DNA of 64,000 nt from Spartobacteria bacterium (GTDB lineage Bacteria; Verrucomicrobiota; Verrucomicrobiia; Chthoniobacterales; UBA6821), in assembly GCA_947487385.1 (NCBI GenBank), contig CANKWU010000010.1, positions 1 to 64,000 on the forward strand, in the 5' to 3' direction. The notes below the pieces were generated by a model. The model worked only from the letters and a program-made list of their open reading frames with translations. It was not told where the DNA came from and did no database searches. Positions 33,205 to 42,097 of this stretch are shown piece by piece (within the stretch, counting starts at the first letter, position 1; each line of letters opens with the position of its first letter). The position numbers were made by a program, and so were the translations under genes.

Positions 33205-35220
33205 TTACGATTCAATATCCTTGGGAAGCTTCAGAGCTAGCAAGCGGAGACTGTTCAGCACCACCAGCAGAGTACTTCCCTCATGGGCGGCAACGCCCAA
33301 GGTAAGGGGGACTGGAAAGAAAAAAGCGGTGCAGACCATGACGACCACGGTTCCTAGGGCGACCACGATGTTCTGGTTGATGATCTTCTTGGCCTGAACG
33401 CTCAAGAGGCGGGCCAGCAGGAAGTTCTCTATTCGATCGTTCATCAGCACAACCTCCGCCTGTTCGAGGGCGGCGTCGGAGCCCCGGGCTCCCATGGCCA
33501 CGCCCACATCGGCGGCCGCAATGCAGGGTGCATCGTTCACACCGTCCCCGATCATGGCCACACGGACCTTCCCCCCTTCCTTAAGGTTCTCGATGGCCTC
33601 GACTTTTCCATCGGGTGAGAGTTCGGAGAGAATCTTTCCGATCCCGACCTTCTCTCCGATCAGTTGGGCCGACTCTCTGTGATCACCGGTGAGCATGACC
33701 GTGCGAACGCCCTTCTCATGAAGCCTGCGCAGGGTGGTGATCGATGCGGCGCGGATCTCGTCTGAGAAAATCATCCGTCCGAGGAGTCCCCTCCCCGCTA
33801 CCCAGACGACCGCACCGGCCGACTTCCCTGCCGGGGGAAGATCGTCTTCGTGGAAGATCTCCAGCCCGAGGGCGAGCTTACGACTACCCATCACAAAGGT
33901 CTCCCCGTCGATATCAGCTCGGACTCCCTTGCCAAGGATGGTTTGAAAGTTAGCCACCTCCATGGCGGGGGTACCCCATGTCATAGCGATCCGTCGGATC
34001 GCACGGGAGAGTGGGTGTTCGGAGAGACGTGCCAAGGAATGGGCCACCGAGCGAAAACGGGTTTCATTTCCCTCAAAGATTTCGACCTCCGCGAGGGTCA
34101 GGTTGCCTGAGGTAAGGGTTCCTGTCTTATCGAGGGCCACAACGCCGACATCCGCTAGCGTCTCGATGGCCGCACCTCCCCTGTAGAGGATGCCACGTCG
34201 CGCCCCACTTGCGATCGCTGAGAGAATAGCCGAGGGGACCGAGAGAACCAGGGCGCAGGGAGAGGCCACCACGAGCAGAGTCATCGTCCGGTAGAAGGCG
34301 CTGGCCGTGCCGTCACATTTCTCAAACGGCGCGAGGCCCAGTAGCAGCCACCAGACAAAGAACATGAAGGTACAGATCAGAAGGATCGTCCATGTGTAGC
34401 CCGTGCCGAATCGGTCCGTGAAGCGCTGGGAGGGGGCCTTCAGGTTCTGGGCGTTCTGGATGAGGCGGATGATTTTCTGCAGGGAACTCTCACTGGCTGG
34501 CCTAAGAACCCTTCCTTCCAGGACGCCCCAAAGATTGATTGTTCCGGAGAGGGCCGTGTCTCCGAGGCGCTTCGATACCGGCATGGCCTCACCAGTCATG
34601 TTCGACTCATCGCAGGCGCTCTCCCCCTTGATCACCTCCATGTCGGCAGGGATCTGTTCCCCGGTGGTGACGAGAATCACCATGCCGGGTGCCAGCTTCT
34701 CCACCGGAACGGACTCCTCGACTCCATTACTGAGGACACGAGCGGTCTTGGGGGCTCCGCGGAAGAGGGCGTCGATGGCCTTCTTGGTACGCCCCATCGC
34801 GAAGTGCTCCATGGCACCGGATGCCGAGAAGAGAAAGAGAAGCAGGGCCCCCTCGCGCCAGGCGCCGATCACTCCAGCTCCGACAGCCACCGCTAGCATC
34901 AGAAAATGGACGTCGAGTTGGCCTTTGCGAAGGCGTTCCCAGGCATCGCCTGCCGCATCCCATCCCCCGCAGAGGTAGGCCAAGAGATAGAAAACCGTGG
35001 CCCAAGCTCGGTTGTGGAAGAGAAGTTCACTGATGAGGCCCGACCCTCCGAAGACAAAACACCCGGCCGCCAGAATCGCCATCAGGCGCCATTCTTCGTG
35101 GTCATCTTTCTCTTCATTCCCCAAGGGGGAGCGCCTCCCCACGACATACTTCACCCAACACGTGGAGCACCCCCCTCTAAGTCGAGAGAGCAGTGAGGGA
35201 ATTGAATCCTCGGTAGGCAT
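33205..35220 (-). CDS. P1B-4-type heavy metal-transporting ATPase (SPC motif)
   Basis: Inner-membrane metal pump of 671 residues. The membrane metal site is VASPCALVLSVPSA in helix 6 and AHEGSTLLVVLNSLRLL in the last helix; SPC with HEGST defines the P1B-4 (Co/Zn/Fe/Cd-type) class rather than copper pumps. DKTGTLT (phosphorylation), HPLSRAI (nucleotide) and MIGDGVNDAPCIAAADVGVAMG are intact. There is no N-terminal heavy metal-binding domain, only a Cys pair (RGGCSTCWVKY). It is convergent with the ECF metal cluster, whose sigma factor could control it. Confidence 0.88.
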   Translation of the reverse strand: MPTEDSIPSLLSRLRGGCSTCWVKYVVGRRSPLGNEEKDDHEEWRLMAILAAGCFVFGGSGLISELLFHNRAWATVFYLLAYLCGGWDAAGDAWERLRKGQLDVHFLMLAVAVGAGVIGAWREGALLLFLFSASGAMEHFAMGRTKKAIDALFRGAPKTARVLSNGVEESVPVEKLAPGMVILVTTGEQIPADMEVIKGESACDESNMTGEAMPVSKRLGDTALSGTINLWGVLEGRVLRPASESSLQKIIRLIQNAQNLKAPSQRFTDRFGTGYTWTILLICTFMFFVWWLLLGLAPFEKCDGTASAFYRTMTLLVVASPCALVLSVPSAILSAIASGARRGILYRGGAAIETLADVGVVALDKTGTLTSGNLTLAEVEIFEGNETRFRSVAHSLARLSEHPLSRAIRRIAMTWGTPAMEVANFQTILGKGVRADIDGETFVMGSRKLALGLEIFHEDDLPPAGKSAGAVVWVAGRGLLGRMIFSDEIRAASITTLRRLHEKGVRTVMLTGDHRESAQLIGEKVGIGKILSELSPDGKVEAIENLKEGGKVRVAMIGDGVNDAPCIAAADVGVAMGARGSDAALEQAEVVLMNDRIENFLLARLLSVQAKKIINQNIVVALGTVVVMVCTAFFFPVPLTLGVAAHEGSTLLVVLNSLRLLALKLPKDIES

Positions 35221-35354
35221 TACTAAAACCTAGTGAATAGGCTGGGAATGAAAACAGGAGAATCGGATTACGGTAGAGACGCGGAAGACTGGATGGAGAG
35301 AAGCTCCATCATGGCAAAAGCGCAGAGACGATGGATGCGGGTCGTTGTTCCCCT

Positions 35355-35392
35355 GCGCTTGCAGTAGGTACACTACAGCTGCGCTTGGGCGC
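35355..35392. repeat. Short interspersed near-palindrome with TGCGCTT direct repeats
   Basis: Two TGCGCTTG copies flank GCAGTAGGTACACTACAGC, whose core GTAGGTACACTAC is almost self-complementary. A related sequence (GCGCAGCCTTGTACGCTACAG) lies near 30263, also in a gene gap. The remaining 35221..35483 gap shows no gene. Confidence 0.35.
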
Positions 35393-35483
35393 CTAACCCC
35401 GCATCAAAAATCCTGTGCCCTAAACTCAGAATAAGGCTTTCACGCTTTTGGCCTATGCTGAGATCGGAATAACAGAACCCGTA

Positions 35484-36341
35484 CTATCCCCGCGCCCTCC
35501 TGCGTCGGTAAGTCGCAGCCAAGACCATCGCCCCCAGCGATAAAAGCCCATAGGTGGAGGGTTCCGGGATTGCCATCACGGAGAGGGTGGCGTTGAATCC
35601 GCTGTAAGCAGTAGAGGTTCCGCTGTAAGTGGCACCGCCGACCAAGATGGTGTAGTCGCCTGCATCTAAGGCAAATGTTCCCGTGACACTACCGTCGGCA
35701 AGACCGTCCCCCCTGATCACATCGTTGGTTTGAGTGGTTCCATTTGCACGAGGAATGATAGTCGCGCCGGTGCCGTAGTTGGCGGGAGTACCATCCGCAG
35801 CATTGCCCCGATAGGAGAATGCGGAGAGAGCGGCAGGGGTACCCGTATCATCGTCATCATCGTTTCCCATCTTCCAATCACCCAGGGCATTGAAGCATCC
35901 TTCCCAGTTTCCTGAACCATAGGTCGCGTTCATATAGGCACTGCTGATCCCGCTTGTATCATGGTCCTCAAGCGCAAGCGGAGGAAGGTGGGCAATCCCC
36001 TTGAAAATCGAGAAGCCGGGGTTCGCCATTGCTGGAATGGTTCCAATAAAGCCTAATCGGAAACTCGATCCCTGAATCTGCAGGGTGACCAGTCCCGTTG
36101 ACAGGAGTGAGAATCGAAAGGGAAGCAGGTTGTGACTGTCACCGAAATCTGCATCCGTGCCGTCGGCCCATCCGTAGTTAGACGAAATATTGTTTTGGGA
36201 AATCGTCACCGGGCTGGTGGATCCGCCGGGAGTGAAGACCCCGAAGTCCCTGCCTGTATATAGGATATGAGCGGAGAGTGGGGTGGCGGCCGCGCAGAGC
36301 GCGGCCGCCAAGTAAATGATGAAACGAGTTTTGGGGAGCAT
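35484..36341 (-). CDS. PEP-CTERM exported protein, paralogue 1
   Basis: A 285-residue protein from MLPKTRFIIY with signal peptide (LAAALCAAATPLSA-HILYTG). The C-terminal sorting tail is AIPEPSTYGLLSLGAMVLAATYRRRRARG: PEP motif, hydrophobic helix, basic end. The mature part is rich in Gly, Thr, Asn and Ser and opens with HILYTGRDFG, a motif shared with the next gene. Such proteins are processed by an exosortase and usually end up at the cell surface or in the matrix. The track start at 36434 is rejected. Confidence 0.8.
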   Translation of the reverse strand: MLPKTRFIIYLAAALCAAATPLSAHILYTGRDFGVFTPGGSTSPVTISQNNISSNYGWADGTDADFGDSHNLLPFRFSLLSTGLVTLQIQGSSFRLGFIGTIPAMANPGFSIFKGIAHLPPLALEDHDTSGISSAYMNATYGSGNWEGCFNALGDWKMGNDDDDDTGTPAALSAFSYRGNAADGTPANYGTGATIIPRANGTTQTNDVIRGDGLADGSVTGTFALDAGDYTILVGGATYSGTSTAYSGFNATLSVMAIPEPSTYGLLSLGAMVLAATYRRRRARG

Positions 36342-36346
36342 GAATT

Positions 36347-37225
36347 TTAGAGTTGTACCGACTGCCCTTCTTTTTTCCGCTTGGCAAAAATGACCACTCC
36401 CCCCATCACCAGCGAAACGGCCAGAAGAGCCCACGTGGAGGGTTCCGGAACCGCAGTGAAGGTTCCTTGAATGCCGTAAGGGGTATTGGTATTCACGCCG
36501 TAGTAATTCGCTCCTCCCACAAAGACTGAGTAATCGCCCGCTCCGAGGTAGAAGGAACCTGACACGGGGCCATTGGTGTTTCCGTTTCCGTTGATCGCGG
36601 CATTGGGGACGATGGTGCCGTCCCTAAGCGTGAGGGAAGCGGCCGGGATTCCGTAGTTGGCCGTGGTGCCGCTGGCGGCATTGCCAATGTAGGTGAAGGA
36701 GGAAAGGTCTGCGAAGTTGGTGCCAGTGTCCGATCCGATTTTCCAATCTCCCAGCGCGTTCAAGCTTCCTTCCGTGACGCTGTTTGTTTTGGCCACGCCG
36801 TTGGTGTCATAGTCAATGACGGTGCCATAGTTTGTATCCCTCCAGGCGATGCTGATAAGGCTTCCGTCGTGTGTGCTGGCCGCCGCAACTCCCCGGTAGA
36901 GGGAGAAGGCGGGGAGGGCCAGGGCCGTGTAGGAGTTCGAACCTGCGGTATAGGCTAAACCTTGAAAGCTCAGCGTTACCCAGGCATTGCTCGCGAGGTT
37001 GAATTTGAAGGCGCGTGTCTTGTGGGTGTCGCCGAGGTTGGCATCAGTGGCATCGGCCCAGCCGTAGTCGCTGGACACATTCTGGTTTGTGATCGTTCTA
37101 GTAATGTCGGATCCAGTGTAGGAACCGAAGTCCCTCCCTGTGTAACCGATATGGGCAGAAGCGGTTGAGACGGCGGCTACAAAAAGAGCTGCCTGAAGTG
37201 AAAGGATGAGTTTTGTTGTTTTCAT
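36347..37225 (-). CDS. PEP-CTERM exported protein, paralogue 2
   Basis: A 292-residue protein from MKTTKLILSL with signal peptide ending STASA-HIGYTG. It shares IGYTGRDFG, NQNVSSDYGWADATDANLGDTH and the SLNALGDWKIG region with paralogue 1, 5 bases downstream. The tail VPEPSTWALLAVSLVMGGVVIFAKRKKEG is a canonical PEP-CTERM signal. Tandem duplication in one operon is likely. No exosortase is in the window. Confidence 0.8.
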   Translation of the reverse strand: MKTTKLILSLQAALFVAAVSTASAHIGYTGRDFGSYTGSDITRTITNQNVSSDYGWADATDANLGDTHKTRAFKFNLASNAWVTLSFQGLAYTAGSNSYTALALPAFSLYRGVAAASTHDGSLISIAWRDTNYGTVIDYDTNGVAKTNSVTEGSLNALGDWKIGSDTGTNFADLSSFTYIGNAASGTTANYGIPAASLTLRDGTIVPNAAINGNGNTNGPVSGSFYLGAGDYSVFVGGANYYGVNTNTPYGIQGTFTAVPEPSTWALLAVSLVMGGVVIFAKRKKEGQSVQL

Positions 37226-37312
37226 AGGATGAGTTTTATTTTGGTTTGAGAGGTTAATTTTTAAGTTTGTTGATTCTTGTTGGATGGATTTGTTGTCGTG
37301 TGCGCTCACTGT

Positions 37313-37984
37313 CTACTCAGTAGGTATTGCCGTGATGAAACGACTGCCGGGATCCGTCATGCGTGCCTGTGCTTCCTTCCAGGTAAGGGACTCGCAATGC
37401 GCGTCGGCAAAGAGGTAGTTGGCCTTTTTGCCAGGGTGCCGTTCCACTCCGACCTGGCTTGCGAAATCAGCAGCCCCAATCTGCCCTGGATAGTATTGCG
37501 CCAGGTGGAGGTGATCGGGTGGGCTTGATTTCCCGTAGCCTTTCGACAGCTCCATGAAAAACACCGTCTGGCTCGGCTTCTCCACGCAGACAAGACGTGA
37601 TTGATTGAGCACCGAGAGGTATGCGGCATTGCAAGGCATGGCTGTGAGATAATCATTGATCACAAAGGTACGCCTTCTGCCCTTCACCTCGTCCGCCGGG
37701 CACTTGAAGGTAATGGTGCCCGAGGCGTAGGGCTGAAGAGCATTGGTCCAAGAGTCGATTCCATGACTGCTATCAGGCAGGCACATCTGGTTGTCTGAAG
37801 CATATAGCAAGGCGGCTTTGCCAAGTTGCTGCATGTTGCCGGCGCACTTCACGGTCAGAGACTGGGCCTGGGCGTTTCTGATGGCCGGCAGACCCAAGGC
37901 CGCCAAGACGGCGACAATGGAGATGACAACCAGCAATTCGATCAGGGTGAATCCGCCTTGACTTGATTGAATGTTTCGGGACAT
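37313..37984 (-). CDS. Type II secretion/prepilin-like protein with H-x9-DG-type C-terminus
   Basis: A 223-residue pseudopilin. The prepilin peptidase site and helix are GGFTLIELLVVISIVAVLAALGLPA. The C-terminal part with ERHPGKKANYLFADAHCESL is the H-x-DG-like ending found in the very numerous pseudopilin-like proteins of planctomycetes and verrucomicrobia. The start at 37984 (MSRNIQSSQG) leaves a short leader before the cleavage Gly. It is upstream of the PEP-CTERM pair and possibly co-transcribed. Confidence 0.85.
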   Translation of the reverse strand: MSRNIQSSQGGFTLIELLVVISIVAVLAALGLPAIRNAQAQSLTVKCAGNMQQLGKAALLYASDNQMCLPDSSHGIDSWTNALQPYASGTITFKCPADEVKGRRRTFVINDYLTAMPCNAAYLSVLNQSRLVCVEKPSQTVFFMELSKGYGKSSPPDHLHLAQYYPGQIGAADFASQVGVERHPGKKANYLFADAHCESLTWKEAQARMTDPGSRFITAIPTE

Positions 37985-38114
37985 GGGTTCTTGGGTGCAC
38001 TGCTGGCGCACAATGGGTTGTTGCGGACTGCAGTTCCCCGCCCGCGATAAGCAGGCGAGAATTTGTGATCAGTGATGGAAGGGGCCGGTCATTACCGGGA
38101 CTCCTTCCGGAGCG

Positions 38115-38513
38115 CTAGGAAATAAGCGCGCTGATCGGCACCGGGACGGGCGGAGCAAAAAAGAGCTCCGGCATTAAAACAAAGGGTGCTGGCCCGTAAA
38201 TCATCGGACGCGCAACAGGTAAAGGAATCTCCAAGTTGGTTCCTGCAATGAAGAATTCCGCCTTCTTGTCGACCTTCATTGTGACGGGAGCTTTCTCTTC
38301 AGCGGCACGGGCCTTGGCGATCTTCTTGCACATCGAGCAGGGGTGCTTGCCATCAAAGGTCTTTGTGACGGCTTCAGCGATGGATCCTGTGTGGGAGAAG
38401 TCCTTCACCATCCCAGCCCACGCCACACTCTGGAGCATGGCCCAGTGACCGCCGGCAATCATAAAGAGAGCCAGCGCCATCACCATGGTCATGATAGGGC
38501 AACGGACATTCAT
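38115..38513 (-). CDS. Exported protein with CxxC motif, unknown function
   Basis: A 132-residue protein with a hydrophobic N-terminus (IMTMVMALALFMIAGGHWAML) and a short conserved-looking element KHPCSMCKKIAKA near residue 57. The rest is Pro-rich toward the end (PPVPVPISALIS). The HPC-x2-C element resembles DUF2946-like small exported proteins linked to metals, but I cannot assign it firmly. It is divergent from the YHS-like gene at 38661. Confidence 0.5.
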   Translation of the reverse strand: MNVRCPIMTMVMALALFMIAGGHWAMLQSVAWAGMVKDFSHTGSIAEAVTKTFDGKHPCSMCKKIAKARAAEEKAPVTMKVDKKAEFFIAGTNLEIPLPVARPMIYGPAPFVLMPELFFAPPVPVPISALIS

Positions 38514-38660
38514 TGGTATCTTTTGTTACACTGGCATAAAAGATCCGCAACAGAAAATCGTCGTTGAATCGCGAGAGAGCCCATTTTTATGGTGACACCC
38601 CCCTATTTTTTCGACTTTTCATCACTAGCCACCACTTGATTCCGTGATAGATTTGCACGG

Positions 38661-38915
38661 ATGAAGTTGCACATTTTGACGGCTTTCGCATGCACTACGT
38701 TGCTCTCGGCACCTATCCATGCTGCCGAACCAATCCCCTATCCTTCGACAAAATGCATCGTGTCGGATGAAAAGCTCGGAGAGATGGGGCCACCTATCAT
38801 GCTTGATTACAAGGGGCAGCAGGTCGGCTTCTGCTGTAAGTCGTGCATCGGTGACTTCGATAAGGATCCCGCAAAGTATCTCGCCAAGCTCAAGGCAACG
38901 ACCGCAAAGCCCTGA
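38661..38915 (+). CDS. Small exported YHS-like protein
   Basis: An 84-residue protein with signal peptide (LTAFACTTLLSAPIHA). The mature part STKCIVSDEKLGEMG...GFCCKSCIGDFDKDPAKYLAKL has the YHS/TRASH-like arrangement: Cys near the start, a CCxxC cluster and FxKDPxKYL. These domains bind copper or other heavy metals. It stands 33 bases upstream of the aminopeptidase gene. Confidence 0.7.
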   Translation: MKLHILTAFACTTLLSAPIHAAEPIPYPSTKCIVSDEKLGEMGPPIMLDYKGQQVGFCCKSCIGDFDKDPAKYLAKLKATTAKP

Positions 38916-38948
38916 CCTTATTCACCCTTTCAGTTTTCACCCTCTCCC

Positions 38949-40088
38949 ATGTCCGATTCCCGCTACGATTCTCTAGCCCGAGTTCTCACCGCCCACTCCA
39001 CGAAGTTGAAGGCTGGGGAGCGTGTCCTGATCGACGTCTCCGACACGCCGGAGGAGTTCGTGATCGCCCTGATCCGCGCCGCCCGCGTGGCCAAGGCCGA
39101 GCCCCATCTGGTGATGCACTCAGGACGTATCAGCCGTGAGTTGGCAATGGGGGTCACGGGGCCGCAGGCCGAAACCATGGCGTCGATCGATCTCGCTCGT
39201 CTTAAGAAGATGCAGGCCTATATTGCCGTGCGCGGTTCCCAGAACATCTCGGAGATGGCTGACGTGCCCCAGTCCCAGCTAGCCCTGCTCTCCGCGAAGC
39301 TCCGCCCGGCTCTTGACTACCGGATCAATAAGACCCGCTGGGTGGTCCTTCGCTGGCCGACTCCCTCGATGGCTCAGCAGGCACAGATGAGTACGGAAGC
39401 CTTCGCCGAATTTTTCTTCCGGGTCTGCACACTGGACTACGCTGCGATGATGCCCGGCATGAAGGCGCTCAAAGCACTCATGGACAAGACCGACCGTGTC
39501 GAGATCAAGGGTCCTGGAACCGATCTGCGCTTTAGTATCAAGGGGATCGGCTCGGTCATCTGCGGCGGCGAGCATAATATCCCGGATGGTGAGGTCTTCT
39601 CCTGTCCGGTAAAGAACTCCGTGGAGGGTTATGTCACCTTCAATGCCCCGACGCTCAACCGGGGCATCGCCTTCGATAACGTGCGCCTCGAGTTCTCAAA
39701 GGGGAAGGTCATCAAGGCGACGGCCAACCATACCAAGGCGCTGAACGAAATCCTCGATACGGATGCAGGAGCCCGCTTCATCGGAGAGTTCTCGCTAGGG
39801 TTCAATCCTCATATCCTTCACCCGATGCGCGATATCCTATTCGACGAGAAGATTGCCGGATCGTTCCACTTCACGCCAGGTCAGGCCTACGATGTCGCCG
39901 GTAATGGCAACAAGAGCGCCGTGCACTGGGACATGGTCTGCATTCAGCGCAAGGACTATGGCGGCGGCGAGGTCTGGTTTGACGGGAAACTGATCCGCAA
40001 GGACGGCCTCTTCGTGCCACCTGCACTTCAGGCCTTGAATCCCGAGAGACTCCTTGGCAAGAAGGCCTCTCTCGCCAAGGAGCGGTGA
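38949..40088 (+). CDS. M29-family (AmpS-type) aminopeptidase
   Basis: Cytoplasmic metallo-aminopeptidase of 379 residues. The two-metal site of family M29 is visible: [13 protein letters not shown] (Glu near 210), [12 protein letters not shown] (Glu near 280), [11 protein letters not shown] (His near 315) and SAVHWDMVC (His and Asp near 330). An N-terminal Rossmann-like half precedes it. It removes N-terminal residues with broad specificity. The DUF2062 gene follows after 28 bases. Confidence 0.88.
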   Translation: MSDSRYDSLARVLTAHSTKLKAGERVLIDVSDTPEEFVIALIRAARVAKAEPHLVMHSGRISRELAMGVTGPQAETMASIDLARLKKMQAYIAVRGSQNISEMADVPQSQLALLSAKLRPALDYRINKTRWVVLRWPTPSMAQQAQMSTEAFAEFFFRVCTLDYAAMMPGMKALKALMDKTDRVEIKGPGTDLRFSIKGIGSVICGGEHNIPDGEVFSCPVKNSVEGYVTFNAPTLNRGIAFDNVRLEFSKGKVIKATANHTKALNEILDTDAGARFIGEFSLGFNPHILHPMRDILFDEKIAGSFHFTPGQAYDVAGNGNKSAVHWDMVCIQRKDYGGGEVWFDGKLIRKDGLFVPPALQALNPERLLGKKASLAKER

Positions 40089-40116
40089 TAGCAGGTCGGG
40101 ACCCGCAAACACATCA

Positions 40117-40638
40117 ATGATACTCTGGCGCTATATCCTTGAGACGGTCCGGAAGTTTCATGAACTTCTCGATGCCAAGGATGCCCCGCATGCGGTGGCG
40201 GGGGGAACGGCGATCGGGATCTTCTTCGGATTCTTGCCCATCTTCGGACTCAAGACCCTCAGTGCCATGGGAGCCTCTTGGATCACCCGCTGCAGCGTGG
40301 TGGCCTCGGTAATCGGGGTTTCCGTGCATGATCTGCTCCTTCCTATCTGGCCGCTGATCCTTCGGTGGCAGTTCCAAATCGGCTTCTGGCTCTTGAGCCA
40401 CCCTCATCATTTCGCGCCAAAGCTCAATCGCGGAGACTTCAAGCTTTCCGAAATTTTTCAATGGGACAATTTTGTGGATATCGGCCTTCCCCTGGTGATT
40501 GGAGGAACAGTGCTTGCCATCCCAATCTCAGTAATCTTCTACCTCGGAGTGTTGGCCATCATGCGTTTCCGTCAGAGTCGAAAAGCGCAAAGGGAGTCTG
40601 CCAACGAAGTAAGTGATAAAGCTTGGGAACAACCCTGA
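40117..40638 (+). CDS. DUF2062 membrane protein
   Basis: A 173-residue protein with the DUF2062 opening (PHAVAGGTAIGIFFGFLPIFGLKTL), two or three hydrophobic stretches and a basic C-terminus. The function is unknown. The ATG at 40117 (MILWRYILET) is chosen over the track start because the upstream residues overlap the preceding gene and are low in family character. Confidence 0.8.
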   Translation: MILWRYILETVRKFHELLDAKDAPHAVAGGTAIGIFFGFLPIFGLKTLSAMGASWITRCSVVASVIGVSVHDLLLPIWPLILRWQFQIGFWLLSHPHHFAPKLNRGDFKLSEIFQWDNFVDIGLPLVIGGTVLAIPISVIFYLGVLAIMRFRQSRKAQRESANEVSDKAWEQP

Positions 40639-40652
40639 TGGATTGGGATTGA

Positions 40653-40680
40653 AACTCTGAGAGCAGAGTTCTTATTCTTT
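40653..40680 (+). terminator. Probable terminator after the DUF2062 gene
   Basis: The stem AACTCTG-AGAG-CAGAGTT is followed by the T-rich CTTATTCTTT, 15 bases after the stop codon. The stem is short and only moderately GC-rich. Confidence 0.5.
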
Positions 40681-40747
40681 GCTCTGACGCACTCGATTAA
40701 AAAGAGGAAATCTCACGTAAAACAACTGGGGCGTTCATCTGATTGGA

Positions 40748-41935
40748 TTAATCCGACTCTTGCTTAATCCAGTCCGTTGATTCCACGGCCCGGTAGTCGC
40801 AACACCAGATGCACTCTTGGAAGCGGCTGACGGTGACATCTTCTTCGAGATCATCATCGCCTACGTAACTGGCTACCTGCTGGCCACACTGGAGCCAGTA
40901 GAGGATGAGGAGCACGAGCATCCACCTGCGGTGGCGCCAGAGAGCAAGCGTCAGTCCGGGAATCAGAATCATGTACCAGTTCATCACCCATGCCATGCTC
41001 TTGATCATGATCCAGAAGGTCATGCTTGGAAGGGCTTGCGGGAATCTTCGAAGAAAGGAACCCCTCGTAAGAAAGAAGCCGAGAATGATCAGGGGTGCCG
41101 TGGTGACCACCTCATTCCAGACAAGGCGAAGTCTGGAGATATCCTCAAAGTGATCGAGCACTCCCTTTTTCCAGAAAAAAGGCCAGTAGAAGGGGTTGAG
41201 AATGTTCTCCTGATTTTGCAGAGGGAGCAGCCAGAGCTCATGCCTCCAGACATAGAAGGGAATAAAGGGGAGCAACGCCCCAAGGAAGCCTCCGAAGAAG
41301 CTCGTGACGGCTTTGCGAGATTGGAGATGCCGGCGGAGAAAAATCTCGTAGAGGAAATAGGGGGCGATCAGCAGCGCGAGCTGTTTGGTCTGGAGCGCCA
41401 GCATAAAGGAGACTCCTGTCCAAAACCATTTTCCATTACGGGCAGAAAGAACCGCCAGAACGACCAAGAATGTCACCATGCTCTCGTACTGTCCCTCGTG
41501 GGAGGTATACCAGACAGTCACCGGTGCTGAAAAAACCAGCAAACCTGCCCACCAGGAGGTTGCCCTAGCGATAAGAATGGAAGACCCAAGATCAAACAGC
41601 GTGAGGGCCAACTTGACCCAGAAAAGTCCCACGCCTAGGCCTCCGAAAATCGCAAAGAAGAGCAGTGCCAGCGGAGGGTAAATGTATCCCACCCCCGTCC
41701 AGAACTGAGACCAGAACTCGTGAGGGAACTGCCATGGCCTCAGCCAGTAGAAAGCCGCCGGGTTCTCCCAGAAATGCGAGGTGAATCCCAAGTGTCTATA
41801 GAGATCGGAGGAATCGACCGGGGCCTGTGCGCAGTAAGCAAGCCGGATCATTAGCGTCGCAGCGAAGGAGATAACAAAAAAACTGCGTGCTTTCCCCGAG
41901 AGCCGCCTGCGTACCAGAAGGGTCGCAAGGTTCAT
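40748..41935 (-). CDS. GT-C-type integral membrane glycosyltransferase (GT87/mannosyltransferase-like)
   Basis: The protein of about 395 residues starts at MNLATLLVRRR; the longer track start runs into the divergent hisG promoter. About nine to ten membrane helices are seen. An acidic loop after the first helix (PVDSSDLYRHLGF) is the typical catalytic position in polyprenol-phosphate-sugar-using GT-C enzymes, and GYIYPPLALLFFAIFG matches the usual YPP element. Acceptor and sugar are unknown. The C-terminal 40 residues are acidic and Cys-containing. Confidence 0.7.
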   Translation of the reverse strand: MNLATLLVRRRLSGKARSFFVISFAATLMIRLAYCAQAPVDSSDLYRHLGFTSHFWENPAAFYWLRPWQFPHEFWSQFWTGVGYIYPPLALLFFAIFGGLGVGLFWVKLALTLFDLGSSILIARATSWWAGLLVFSAPVTVWYTSHEGQYESMVTFLVVLAVLSARNGKWFWTGVSFMLALQTKQLALLIAPYFLYEIFLRRHLQSRKAVTSFFGGFLGALLPFIPFYVWRHELWLLPLQNQENILNPFYWPFFWKKGVLDHFEDISRLRLVWNEVVTTAPLIILGFFLTRGSFLRRFPQALPSMTFWIMIKSMAWVMNWYMILIPGLTLALWRHRRWMLVLLILYWLQCGQQVASYVGDDDLEEDVTVSRFQECIWCCDYRAVESTDWIKQESD

Positions 41936-42097
41936 GAAGAAGGGAGAGCTGTTTGCCACGGGTAAGGAGTGCGATAGGTCGTTGAGGAAGGGGGCAATTG
42001 CGACATCATAAAACGGCTTTCGTCGGATGCCATCCGATTCGGCGCTTCCCAATACCAACAGGAAAAGCCTATATTTCCCCCCCAAATCTCAATCTTT

